Shown here: piece by piece, positions 28,464-36,823 of the stretch
How the letters are laid out: every line of letters starts with the position of its first letter
Numbering within the stretch: the stretch's first letter is position 1
Source of the DNA: Rheinheimera hassiensis
GTDB lineage: Bacteria; Pseudomonadota; Gammaproteobacteria; Enterobacterales; Alteromonadaceae
Assembly: GCF_022436675.1 (NCBI RefSeq)
Contig: NZ_JAKUJZ010000012.1
Coordinates: 19,376-83,375 of the forward strand
Length of the DNA: 64,000 nucleotides
Direction: 5' to 3'
Notes under the pieces: generated by a model
What the model was told of the DNA's origin: nothing
Seen by the model: only the letters and a program-made list of their open reading frames with translations
The model's database searches: none
Program-made: the position numbers and the translations under genes

Positions 28464-30520
28464 TGAGCGTGCAAGATTTTTTTGTTGAAATTGGCACCGA
28501 AGAGCTGCCACCCAAGTCGTTAAAAACGCTGGCCAGCGCCTTTGCCGACAACCTGAGCGCCGAACTGGCCAAACTGGAATTAAGCCACGCCGACGTGCTT
28601 TGGTACGCTGCACCACGCCGTTTAGCGGTGCGCATTAATGGCTTAGCCGCGCAGCAGGCTGATAAAGTTGTCGAAAAGCGCGGCCCTGCTATTGCCTCCG
28701 CCTTTGACGCTGACGGCAAGCCTACTAAAGCCGCTCAGGGCTGGGCTGCCGGTTGTGGTATTACCGTAGAGCAGGCGGAAAAGCTGGAAACCGATAAAGG
28801 CGCCTGGCTGTTGCATAAAGCCAAAGTGGTTGGCGCAGCAACGGTAACCTTACTGCCGGAAGTAGTGCAGCTGGCATTGGCCAAATTGCCGATTGCCAAA
28901 CCGATGCGTTGGGGCAACTCTACCGCTGAGTTTATCCGCCCGGTACATACCATTATCATGTTGTACGGCAAAGATGTAGTACCGGCGACTATTCTGGGCC
29001 GCGTCAGTGGCAACCAGACCCATGGCCATCGCTTTCATGCACCGGAAAAAGTCGCTGTTAACCATGCGGATGACTACCTGGCCACCCTGCGTAAAGCCTT
29101 TGTGGTGGCAGATTTTGCTGAACGTAAGGCCTTTATCGCTGCAGAAGTAGCAAAAACTGCTGCCGGACTTAACGGCAAAGCGCTGATGGACGATGCTTTA
29201 CTGGAAGAGGTTACCGCCCTGGTCGAATGGCCGGTGGTGTTAGTGGGCAGCTTCGAGCAAAGCTTTCTGCAGGTGCCGGCAGAGCCATTAATTTCTACCA
29301 TGAAAGATAACCAGAAGTACTTCCCGTTGCTGGACCAAAACGACAAGCTGCTGAATAAGTTTATTTTTGTCGCCAACATTGCCAGTAAAGACCCGCAGCA
29401 GATTATTTCCGGCAACGAAAAAGTAGTACGGCCGCGCTTGTCTGACGCGCAGTTCTTCTTTAACACCGACCGCAAGCAAAAGCTGGAACAGCGCTTAGAT
29501 AGTTTAAAAACGGTGTTATTCCAGCAGCAGCTGGGCACCCTGGCAGAAAAGTCAGAGCGTATCAGTAAAGTCGCCGGCTTTGTCGCCGCGAAAATTGGCG
29601 CCGAGCAAGCCGCCGCTGAGCGTGCCGGTTTACTGTCTAAAGCAGACTTAATGACTAATATGGTTGGCGAGTTTCCTGAAGTACAGGGCATTATGGGCAT
29701 GCACTATGCCCGGTTGGATGGCGAAGGTGAAGCCGTAGCGCTGGCCTTGAATGAACAGTATATGCCGCGTTTTGCCGGCGATCAGCTGCCCAGCCGGTTA
29801 GAAGGTGCAGCAGTCGCCATTGCCGATAAGCTGGATACCTTAGTGGGTATTTTCGGTATCGGCCAGGCGCCGAAAGGCGATAAAGACCCCTTTGCACTGC
29901 GCCGTGCCGCAATTGGTGCACTGCGCATTATGGTAGAAAAACAGCTGCCGCTGGATCTGGTGGACATTATCGCCTTTAGCCAACAAACCTTCGGTAGCAA
30001 GCTGAGTAACGCCAAAGTGGCAGAAGAAGTACTCGACTTTATGCTCGGCCGTTTCCGCGCCTGGTATGAAGCTGAAGGTTATAGCGTTGATGTGATCCAG
30101 GCCGTATTAGCGCGTCGGCCGACGAACCCGGCGGACTTTGACCGTCGTGTTAAGGCGGTAGCAGAGTTTGGTAAGCTCGACGCTGCTGCAGCCTTAGCCG
30201 CCGCTAATAAGCGGGTAGCCAATATACTGGCCAAAGTAGAGGGTGATATTGCCACTACGGTAAATACCGCTTTGCTGCAAGAGGAAGCTGAGCAAGCCCT
30301 GCATAGCGCTATAGTGGCGGAGCAAGCCTATCAGGCCAGCCAGCACAGCTATGCCGAAGGCCTGGCGCACCTGGCCTCAATGCGTGATGTTATCGATCAG
30401 TTCTTTGACAAGGTAATGGTAAATGCTGATGACGCCGCCGTGCGGGCCAACCGCCAGGCGCTGTTAAAGCAATTACGCGAGTTGTTTTTGCAAGTAGCCG
30501 ATATTTCCGTACTGCAATAA
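28463..30520 (+). CDS. glyS: Glycyl-tRNA synthetase beta subunit
   Basis: The 685-residue protein starts [20 protein letters not shown], the diagnostic N-terminus of GlyS, and is close to the E. coli length (689). It contains [16 protein letters not shown] (about residues 149-164), [10 protein letters not shown], the HD-like and anticodon-binding C-terminal domain (DALRRAA-like [13 protein letters not shown] at about 478-490), and ends with the DALR-like helical segment. It is needed with GlyQ for tRNA recognition. A terminator follows. Confidence 0.97.
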   Translation: MSVQDFFVEIGTEELPPKSLKTLASAFADNLSAELAKLELSHADVLWYAAPRRLAVRINGLAAQQADKVVEKRGPAIASAFDADGKPTKAAQGWAAGCGITVEQAEKLETDKGAWLLHKAKVVGAATVTLLPEVVQLALAKLPIAKPMRWGNSTAEFIRPVHTIIMLYGKDVVPATILGRVSGNQTHGHRFHAPEKVAVNHADDYLATLRKAFVVADFAERKAFIAAEVAKTAAGLNGKALMDDALLEEVTALVEWPVVLVGSFEQSFLQVPAEPLISTMKDNQKYFPLLDQNDKLLNKFIFVANIASKDPQQIISGNEKVVRPRLSDAQFFFNTDRKQKLEQRLDSLKTVLFQQQLGTLAEKSERISKVAGFVAAKIGAEQAAAERAGLLSKADLMTNMVGEFPEVQGIMGMHYARLDGEGEAVALALNEQYMPRFAGDQLPSRLEGAAVAIADKLDTLVGIFGIGQAPKGDKDPFALRRAAIGALRIMVEKQLPLDLVDIIAFSQQTFGSKLSNAKVAEEVLDFMLGRFRAWYEAEGYSVDVIQAVLARRPTNPADFDRRVKAVAEFGKLDAAAALAAANKRVANILAKVEGDIATTVNTALLQEEAEQALHSAIVAEQAYQASQHSYAEGLAHLASMRDVIDQFFDKVMVNADDAAVRANRQALLKQLRELFLQVADISVLQ

Positions 30521-30540
30521 TGCATTGAAGTAATTACAGA

Positions 30541-30566
30541 AAAGCCAGCTAAATGCTGGCTTTTTG
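30541..30566 (+). terminator. Intrinsic terminator of glyQS
   Basis: A 10-bp stem (AAAAGCCAGC with GCTGGCTTTT, loop TAAAT) ends in a run of five T, 20 bases after the glyS stop. Confidence 0.9.
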
Positions 30567-30615
30567 TTAGAAAAATTAGCAACATGACATCATGTTAAAT
30601 GCAGGAAATCACATC

Positions 30616-31374
30616 ATGTCAGACAAGGCAGCCCCAACGAGCAAGGTGTCATACCACAGTTTGCATAAATATATATTGGAAAACCGGCGCTACTTCCATT
30701 CTTTACAGCAATTCTGCCGCAACCATCCCTCTATTCTGATTACATTACTATACCTGTTGTTGAGCTTGTCAGGCATTGTGCAAATGGTAGCGCTATTTCG
30801 CCATTTTAACTTTGATATTCTGCCTTATCTTGATCTTAGCGATTATGTTCTGGCCGGAGTAACGTTTTATCAACCGTTATTTCTGATGATCGCCGGCCTG
30901 TTGCTTGGGGCCTTGTTTTACTACATACACTTGCGTTTACTAAAGCGGTTGCGGTACCGACGCTGGAGTCGGGGGCGTGTTGTGAAAAACGGTTTACTGG
31001 CTAAACTGTACTTTCCCCGGCCGCAACTTACGATCCCGGTAGTATTATTAATTTTTACCGTTTCATATGCGTGGTCGCAAGGTAATCGCACGGCAGCACA
31101 TTTACTTCATAATACTGCTGCAGAACTGCAGGTGCAGTTAATTTATCCGATGCCTTTTACCACAACCCCTCTGGCAGTAAATAATACGAGGTTAATAGCA
31201 AGAACATATAACTATATGTTTTTACTTAAAGATCAAAAACTACTGGTTGTGCCGAATGCCAATATAGCGGCTATCAGCCCGGTTCCTGAAGTGGCAGAAG
31301 TTAAACAAGAGCCTGAAACTGCCGAACCGGTAATATTGCCGGAGCCAACCCGGCCAGAGGCTGACGGGCAATAA
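30616..31374 (+). CDS. Unknown inner-membrane protein with about three TM segments
   Basis: The 252-residue protein is not recognised. It has a cytoplasmic-looking polar N-terminus and hydrophobic segments at about residues 38-60, 84-105 and 142-157. A basic linker (LLKRLRYRRWSRGRVV) lies between the second and third. The C-terminal region of about 100 residues ends in a Pro/Glu-rich tail and would be periplasmic if there are three TMs. The ATG at 30616 with AGGAAA seven bases upstream is preferred over the ATG at 30592. It ends one base from the convergent diguanylate cyclase gene. No function can be assigned. Confidence 0.65.
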   Translation: MSDKAAPTSKVSYHSLHKYILENRRYFHSLQQFCRNHPSILITLLYLLLSLSGIVQMVALFRHFNFDILPYLDLSDYVLAGVTFYQPLFLMIAGLLLGALFYYIHLRLLKRLRYRRWSRGRVVKNGLLAKLYFPRPQLTIPVVLLIFTVSYAWSQGNRTAAHLLHNTAAELQVQLIYPMPFTTTPLAVNNTRLIARTYNYMFLLKDQKLLVVPNANIAAISPVPEVAEVKQEPETAEPVILPEPTRPEADGQ

Positions 31375-31375
31375 G

Positions 31376-32428
31376 TCAGTTCACCTGATTACGGCCATTG
31401 CGTTTAGACAGGTACATTTGCTGATCGGCCAGTTTAACTGCGTCCTGAAAGCTGTCTGGGCTATCGCACAGTGCTACGCCAAAGCTGGCGCTGACTTTAT
31501 ACTCAGCATTGTTAGCCAACAACCGGCTACTGCCAAGCTGTTGGCGGATTTTCTCTGCTACCAAAAAGGCATCAGCGCGGCTGGTATGCGGTAAAATCAA
31601 CAGAAATTCTTCGCCACCGGTGCGGCTGGCTATATCCTGTTGTCGCAGATTACGACGAAATAACGCTGCCACTGCTTTTAAAACTTCATCACCGACATCG
31701 TGGCCAAAGCGATCATTGAGCTGCTTAAAATGGTCAATGTCGCACATAATCAGCGCCATTGGTAAAAACTGCCTTGGTTGCTGTGCCAGACTTGGCAGCA
31801 GGCTTGAATCAATAAAGCGGCGGTTGGCTAATCCGGTTAATGAGTCGGTATTGGCTTGTATTTCTTTGCTTTGTTGCAGTAGGTCCATCGCCTGGTGGCT
31901 ACGCTCACGGTAATGTTCGTTAATCCAGCATACAGCAATAACAATCAGCAAAGAGGCAATAAAACGGCTGGCTTCAGCGTCTTTGTACTGCGCCAGAATA
32001 AGTTCGGGTATAAACAACATAATGCATAACGCTACTAACATCAGGGCGTTACTCAGCAGGGCATTGCGCACGCCAAGTAAACCAAACAAAATGGCCGGAA
32101 ACGGAAATACCCAATACAGCGCAGTATTATTAAAGCCGCCCTGATATACCAGGCTGAGCACAAAACTACCTACCAGCACCGCTTCAACGATACAAGCACG
32201 TTCAAGGTTACGGCTAAAATGAAACAGCAAAATATTCAGCAGAAATGCCAGCCCGGTACCAAACAGAATAATGGGCAGTAATATTTGTTCAGCATTAATA
32301 TTTTTAACGCCATACACAAACATGATAGCGCTGGTGATATAGCTGACAAAAGCCAGAATATAATGCCGTCTGCGTGCATCAATGTTCTGTGCTTGTTTAG
32401 TGTAATTTCTGTTCAGTGATGCTTGCAA
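31376..32428 (-). CDS. Membrane-anchored diguanylate cyclase (GGDEF)
   Basis: The 350-residue protein has an N-terminal membrane module of about six TM helices (residues 22-165) and a GGDEF domain (about 185-350). The active-site GGEEF is intact, with DSLTGLANRRF and CDIDHFKQLND motifs. An RxxD (RQQD) lies five residues before GGEEF and forms the product-inhibition I-site. It should make c-di-GMP from two GTP and be feedback inhibited. The signal sensed by the membrane part is unknown. There is no linked EAL or receptor gene. Confidence 0.9.
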   Translation of the reverse strand: MQASLNRNYTKQAQNIDARRRHYILAFVSYITSAIMFVYGVKNINAEQILLPIILFGTGLAFLLNILLFHFSRNLERACIVEAVLVGSFVLSLVYQGGFNNTALYWVFPFPAILFGLLGVRNALLSNALMLVALCIMLFIPELILAQYKDAEASRFIASLLIVIAVCWINEHYRERSHQAMDLLQQSKEIQANTDSLTGLANRRFIDSSLLPSLAQQPRQFLPMALIMCDIDHFKQLNDRFGHDVGDEVLKAVAALFRRNLRQQDIASRTGGEEFLLILPHTSRADAFLVAEKIRQQLGSSRLLANNAEYKVSASFGVALCDSPDSFQDAVKLADQQMYLSKRNGRNQVN

Positions 32429-32749
32429 CTACAGCCTCTGACTTCTGGTTTATATATATGATGCTAGCACAAATTTTCGCCAGTCAAGCAGCCAAATACG
32501 GCAGAGCACTGCAGAGAATATAAGCCGGCACGAACTGCATACAAAGTGCTGTTAATAATTTACCGGGGAAGGTGTTTTTGCGGGTGTTAACATTACATGC
32601 TGGTTACGCAAGTGTGATGGAGTACTCTGTTAGCGGTAAAAGAGTTTTTTGCCCCAATCCGGTGCTTGTTTGCACTATTGCAAAGCAATCTAAAGTCCAC
32701 TCGTTAAACGCAACTGTATTATTTTAAGTAAAATCAATCATATAAAAGC
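32429..32749. other. Intergenic region upstream of the nirB sigma-54 promoter
   Basis: These 321 bases lie between the divergent diguanylate cyclase gene and the nirB promoter. I see no gene. The region would be expected to hold NtrC-type enhancer sites; TGCAC and GCAC half-site-like words occur around 32670-32690, but none forms a convincing full site by eye. Confidence 0.4.
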
Positions 32750-32765
32750 TGGCATTCTTTGTGCT
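32750..32765 (+). promoter_or_regulatory. Sigma-54 (RpoN) promoter of the nirB operon
   Basis: TGGCATTCTTTGTGCT has the GG-N10-GC spacing of the -24/-12 promoter, matching TGGCA at -24 and TGC at -12. Transcription would start near 32776, just before the structured leader. The nirC operon has a similar element. Confidence 0.65.
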
Positions 32766-32775
32766 TTGCTTGTAT

Positions 32776-32909
32776 GAGAGTTTGATCAGCAACACCAACA
32801 CGGTTTGGTGTTAAAACAATTTGAATTGAAGTGCCAAGCGTTGCTTGGCACGGGCAACGAAGCCCAGGATCTGGCCACCTTTTTTGGTGGTTCAGGCCTG
32901 GGTTTTTTT
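32776..32909 (+). ncRNA. ANTAR-responsive antitermination leader of nirB, with terminator
   Basis: The leader has three hairpins before an intrinsic terminator. The first (32791-32812) has 8-bp arms and the six-base loop CACGGT. The second (32831-32851) has 8-bp arms GTGCCAAG and CTTGGCAC with a 5-base loop. The third is GGGC (32852-32855), hexaloop AACGAA (32856-32861), GCCC (32862-32865); its loop has A at position 1 and G at position 4, the ANTAR-binding signature. Its 3' arm overlaps the 5' arm of the terminator (CCCAGG 32863-32868 with CCTGGG 32897-32902, then seven T), so binding to it would block termination. The cognate protein is probably the NIT-ANTAR gene at 39.8 kb. Confidence 0.82.
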
Positions 32910-32963
32910 ATGGGCAAAATTTACTGGCAGTAATGGGGCGGTAAATGCCTTAAGGACTTAATA

Positions 32964-35525
32964 ATGCAGCAGACCAAACAGATTCTGGTGATCGGCAATG
33001 GCATGGTAGGGCACCATTTTGTTGAGCAATTACGTGCTAAAGATCCGCTGGTGCAAATTACTGTGCTTTGTGGTGAAGCGCAGCTGGCGTACGACAGGGT
33101 GCATTTATCCGGCTATTTCAGCGGCACCAGTGCAGAGCAACTGGCGTTAACGACAGAAGAAGCCTACAAGGCGTCTGGTATCCAATACCGCTTAAATTGC
33201 TGGGTGGAACAAATTAACCGCGAGCAGCAATTGGTTGTAACCAGCCATGGCGGGCAGTTTTATTACGACGAGCTGGTGTTTGCTACTGGTTCTTACGCTT
33301 TTGTGCCGCCTATTCCGGGTAATGACCAGCCGCATTGTCTGGTGTACCGCACTTTGCAGGATTTAGATGCAATAGCGCAAAGCGCTGCGCTCAGCAAAGT
33401 TGGGGTGGTGATAGGCGGTGGTTTGCTCGGGCTGGAAGCAGCAAATGCGCTAAAACAACTCGGCTTACAAACTCATGTGGTGGAGTTTGCACCACAGTTA
33501 ATGGCTGTGCAGTTGGATCAGGCCGGTGGCCAGATGTTAAGCCAGAAAATTACCGAGCTGGGTGTGCAGGTGCATACCGGCAAAGCCACTCAGGCGATAG
33601 TGGCTGGCGCAGAGTGCCGTTATCAGCTGAAGTTTGCTGATGGTGAATGCTTAGAGGCAGACTTAGTGCTGTTTTCTGCCGGTATCCGGCCTTATGACCA
33701 GTTGGCGCGCAGCTGCGGTTTAGCTGTCGGCGAACGGGGTGGCATAGTCGTTAACGATCAGTGTCAGACGTCTGACCCACATATTTATGCCATAGGTGAA
33801 TGTGCCTTGTGGCAGCAAAAGATTTTTGGTTTGGTGGCACCCGGTTATCAGATGGCGCGTGTGGTGGTAAGCCAACTGACAGCTGGCGGGCTGAGTTTTA
33901 GCGGCGCTGATATGAGCACCAAGCTAAAGCTGCTGGGTGTGGAAGTGGGTTCTATTGGCGATGCCCATGCCAGAACGCCTGGCGCGTTAAGTTATGTGTT
34001 TACCGATCCGCGCGCTCAGGTGTATAAAAAAATGGTCGTCAGTAAAGACGGTAAACGTCTGCTGGGTGCTGTGCTGGTGGGCGATACCAGTAACTACGAC
34101 AGCCTGCTGCAATATGCCTTAAACGATATGTTGCTGCCCAAACAGCCGGAGCAACTGATTTTACCTGCCACATCGGGTGCACCCTTAGCAGCTTTAACTT
34201 TGCCCAACAGCGCCACCATTTGTTCCTGCCATAACGTCGCTAAAAGCGACATAGTGGCGGCGATGGACGGTGGTAGTTGTGATTTAGCCGGCATTAAAAG
34301 CTGCACTAAGGCCAGTACAGGTTGTGGCGGTTGTACTGCTTTGCTGAAGTCAGTGGTGGACGATGAGCTGAAAAGCCGTGGCGTTGAGGTGAAAAATCAT
34401 CTGTGTGAACACTTTGCTTATTCCCGGCAGGAATTGCTGCATTTAGTTCAGGTGGGCGGTATTAAAACCTTTGCTGAACTGCTGAGCCGCCACGGTCAGG
34501 GGCTGGGCTGTGATATCTGTAAGCCGACAGTGGGCTCTATTCTGGCGTCGAGCTGGAATGATTATGTGCTGAAAAAGCCTCATGTAGGTTTGCAGGATAC
34601 CAACGATACCTTCCTGGCCAATATGCAAAAAGACGGTTCCTATTCGGTGGTGCCCCGCATTGCCGGTGGCGAAATTACCGCTGAAAAATTGCTGGTGATA
34701 GGCCAGGTAGCGTTAGATTTTAACCTCTACACCAAAATTACCGGTGGTCAGCGTATCGACCTATTTGGCGCCCGTTTAGAGCAGTTACCTGCCATTTGGC
34801 AACGTTTGGTCGATGCGGGTTTTGAGACAGGCCATGCCTATGGCAAGTCGCTGCGTACCGTCAAATCTTGTGTTGGCAGCACTTGGTGTCGTTATGGCGT
34901 ACAGGATAGTGTTGGTCAGGCCATAGCTATTGAAAACCGCTACAAAGGTTTACGTGCACCCCACAAAATTAAAATGGCAGTGTCGGGTTGCACCCGCGAA
35001 TGTGCTGAGGCGCAAAGCAAAGACATCGGCATTATTGCCACTGAAAATGGCTGGAACCTGTATGTCTGCGGTAACGGCGGTATGAGACCACGCCACGCCG
35101 ACTTATTTGCTACCGATCTTGATACCGACACTTTAATCCGCTACATAGACCGCATTCTGATGTTGTATATCCGCACTGCCGACCGTTTGCAGCGCACGTC
35201 AGTCTGGATGGAAAAGCTGGATGGGGGGCTGGATTATCTGCGTAAAGTTATTATCGACGACGAGCTGGGTTTAGCGGCAGAGCTGGAAAACCAGATGGCA
35301 GCCTTAGTGAATACTTATGCCTGTGAATGGAAAGCCACGCTGGACGACCCCCAAGCGCTGAAACGTTTCCGCCAGTTTGTAAACAGCCCGGATGCAGATG
35401 AAAACATCGTTTTTGTTGAAGAACGTGCGCAAATTCGCCCGGCTACGGCAGAAGAAAAACGTCAGTGGCAACAACAAATTCCCGTAACAGAAATCGCTGT
35501 CAAAGCTTTAGCAGAGGAGAACTAA
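32964..35525 (+). CDS. nirB: NAD(P)H-dependent assimilatory nitrite reductase, large subunit
   Basis: The 853-residue cytoplasmic enzyme reduces nitrite to ammonium. An N-terminal FAD/NAD(P)H oxidoreductase region begins ILVIGNGMVGHHFVE and includes GGGLLGLEAANALK. BFD-type [2Fe-2S] cysteines occur at CSCHNVAKSD and CTKASTGCGGC (about residues 414-455). Nitrite/sulfite reductase repeats follow. The siroheme/[4Fe-4S] ligands lie in CVGSTWC and SGCTRECAEAQ, near residues 637-680. The length matches NirB (about 847). AAGGA precedes the ATG. It lies one base before nirD and 54 bases after the leader terminator. Confidence 0.96.
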   Translation: MQQTKQILVIGNGMVGHHFVEQLRAKDPLVQITVLCGEAQLAYDRVHLSGYFSGTSAEQLALTTEEAYKASGIQYRLNCWVEQINREQQLVVTSHGGQFYYDELVFATGSYAFVPPIPGNDQPHCLVYRTLQDLDAIAQSAALSKVGVVIGGGLLGLEAANALKQLGLQTHVVEFAPQLMAVQLDQAGGQMLSQKITELGVQVHTGKATQAIVAGAECRYQLKFADGECLEADLVLFSAGIRPYDQLARSCGLAVGERGGIVVNDQCQTSDPHIYAIGECALWQQKIFGLVAPGYQMARVVVSQLTAGGLSFSGADMSTKLKLLGVEVGSIGDAHARTPGALSYVFTDPRAQVYKKMVVSKDGKRLLGAVLVGDTSNYDSLLQYALNDMLLPKQPEQLILPATSGAPLAALTLPNSATICSCHNVAKSDIVAAMDGGSCDLAGIKSCTKASTGCGGCTALLKSVVDDELKSRGVEVKNHLCEHFAYSRQELLHLVQVGGIKTFAELLSRHGQGLGCDICKPTVGSILASSWNDYVLKKPHVGLQDTNDTFLANMQKDGSYSVVPRIAGGEITAEKLLVIGQVALDFNLYTKITGGQRIDLFGARLEQLPAIWQRLVDAGFETGHAYGKSLRTVKSCVGSTWCRYGVQDSVGQAIAIENRYKGLRAPHKIKMAVSGCTRECAEAQSKDIGIIATENGWNLYVCGNGGMRPRHADLFATDLDTDTLIRYIDRILMLYIRTADRLQRTSVWMEKLDGGLDYLRKVIIDDELGLAAELENQMAALVNTYACEWKATLDDPQALKRFRQFVNSPDADENIVFVEERAQIRPATAEEKRQWQQQIPVTEIAVKALAEEN

Positions 35526-35526
35526 C

Positions 35527-35886
35527 ATGGCCTGGGCGGATATTTGTGCTTTTGAAGATTTAGTCGAAAACAGCGGCATCTGCGCTTTGCTCAATGGCCA
35601 GCAGGTTGCGGTGTTTTTGCTGGCGCCTAGTGATGAACCGCAGGTTTATGCTGTGGGAAATTACGATCCGCTCGGTAACGCTAATGTGCTGTCGAGAGGG
35701 ATTTTAGGTTCTATAGGTGAGCAAATAGTGGTCGCTTCACCTTTGTATAAACAGCATTTTAGCCTGACCACAGGCCAGTGTTTAGAACAACCTGATGTAG
35801 TGATCCCGGTGTATCGGGTGAAGCTGCAACAGGGCAGGGTGTGGCTGAATGCCGGACAACAAAATCAACAGGCATCAGCCGCCTGA
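35527..35886 (+). CDS. nirD: Nitrite reductase small subunit NirD
   Basis: The 119-residue protein has the Rieske-like beta fold of NirD (DICAFEDLVENSGICALLNGQ..., quoted in part) but, as in the family, lacks the Cys/His ligands of a Rieske cluster. It pairs with NirB and is required for activity. It begins one base after the nirB stop, with a GAGGAG Shine-Dalgarno inside the nirB end. A small hairpin (CAACCC at 35891 with GGGTTG at 35905) lies just after it, before cobA. Confidence 0.93.
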   Translation: MAWADICAFEDLVENSGICALLNGQQVAVFLLAPSDEPQVYAVGNYDPLGNANVLSRGILGSIGEQIVVASPLYKQHFSLTTGQCLEQPDVVIPVYRVKLQQGRVWLNAGQQNQQASAA

Positions 35887-35953
35887 TTAACAACCCGATA
35901 TAAAGGGTTGGCTAAAAGGGCAAAGGACAAGGTTAACTAGAAAGGTAAACATA

Positions 35954-36823
35954 ATGAGTGTGATGAGCTACTTTTTACGTTCGCCGCTAAGCCGTTCTGT
36001 GGTGTCCGGCTGGAACTGGCGCAGCGCGAAAGCAGAACTACAACAGCCCGATAGCAATGGCCGGGTAGTGCTGATAGGTGCCGGGCCAGGCGATCCTGAA
36101 CTGTTAACAGTGAAAGCCCTGCGTTTATTGCAACAGGCAGATGTACTGTTGTTTGACAGTTTAGTGTCGGCTGAACTATTAGCCATAGCGCCACGGCGTT
36201 GCAAAAAGGTGTTTGTCGGCAAAAGAGCCGGCCGCCATGCTATGCCACAGCAAGACATAAACCAATTGTTGGTAAAGTACGGCCAGCAAGGTGGTTTAGT
36301 GGTGCGGCTAAAAGGTGGCGACCCGGCGATTTTTGGCCGGATATCAGAAGAAACTGCAGCGTTGCAACAAGCCGGAATTGCCTTTGCGATAGTGCCGGGC
36401 GTGACCAGCGCCTGCGCCGCTTCGGCCTATTGTGGTATTCCGCTGACCGCCCGCGGCAGTGCCACGTCAGTGCAGTTTTTAACCGCGCAGTTTGCCGACC
36501 CGACCAAACAGCCGGACTGGTCTGGTTATCAGTACAGAGTCAATGGCTCTAACCCCACGCTGGTGGTCTACATGGGCTTAAACCGTTTGCAGCAATTGTG
36601 TGCTGGTTTAGTGTCTGTCGGCTGGCCGGACAATACCGCTATAGCGCTGCTGGATCAGGTCAGTACAGCCCAGCAACAGCAACTGCAGGGTACGCTGGCT
36701 GATATTGGCCAGCGTTTAGCGGCCAATCCGCTATGCGGCCCGACATTGATTGTGATTGGCGAGGTACTACACCAACGTATGACAGTTGATTTAAGCTTAC
36801 TGCAGGCCAAGGCTGTTGCTTAG
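35954..36823 (+). CDS. cobA: Uroporphyrinogen-III C-methyltransferase (SUMT), for siroheme
   Basis: The 289-residue protein is a SUMT: VVLIGAGPGDPELLTVKALR (about residues 38-57), DALVSxE-like DSLVSAELL, VRLKGGDPAIFGR (about 117-129) and PGVTSACAASAYCGIPLT (about 148-165). It methylates uroporphyrinogen III twice to precorrin-2, the precursor of the siroheme that NirB needs. There is no CysG dehydrogenase domain, so oxidation and ferrochelation must come from elsewhere. It is the third gene of the nirB operon. Its stop overlaps the end of the convergent PP2C-kinase gene. Confidence 0.93.
   Translation: MSVMSYFLRSPLSRSVVSGWNWRSAKAELQQPDSNGRVVLIGAGPGDPELLTVKALRLLQQADVLLFDSLVSAELLAIAPRRCKKVFVGKRAGRHAMPQQDINQLLVKYGQQGGLVVRLKGGDPAIFGRISEETAALQQAGIAFAIVPGVTSACAASAYCGIPLTARGSATSVQFLTAQFADPTKQPDWSGYQYRVNGSNPTLVVYMGLNRLQQLCAGLVSVGWPDNTAIALLDQVSTAQQQQLQGTLADIGQRLAANPLCGPTLIVIGEVLHQRMTVDLSLLQAKAVA

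Noticed and set aside
29074..29700. A 208-codon open frame antisense to glyS
   Set aside because: It lies wholly inside glyS, has no ribosome-binding site or recognisable protein features, and its Ser/Cys/Lys-rich composition is typical of a shadow frame.
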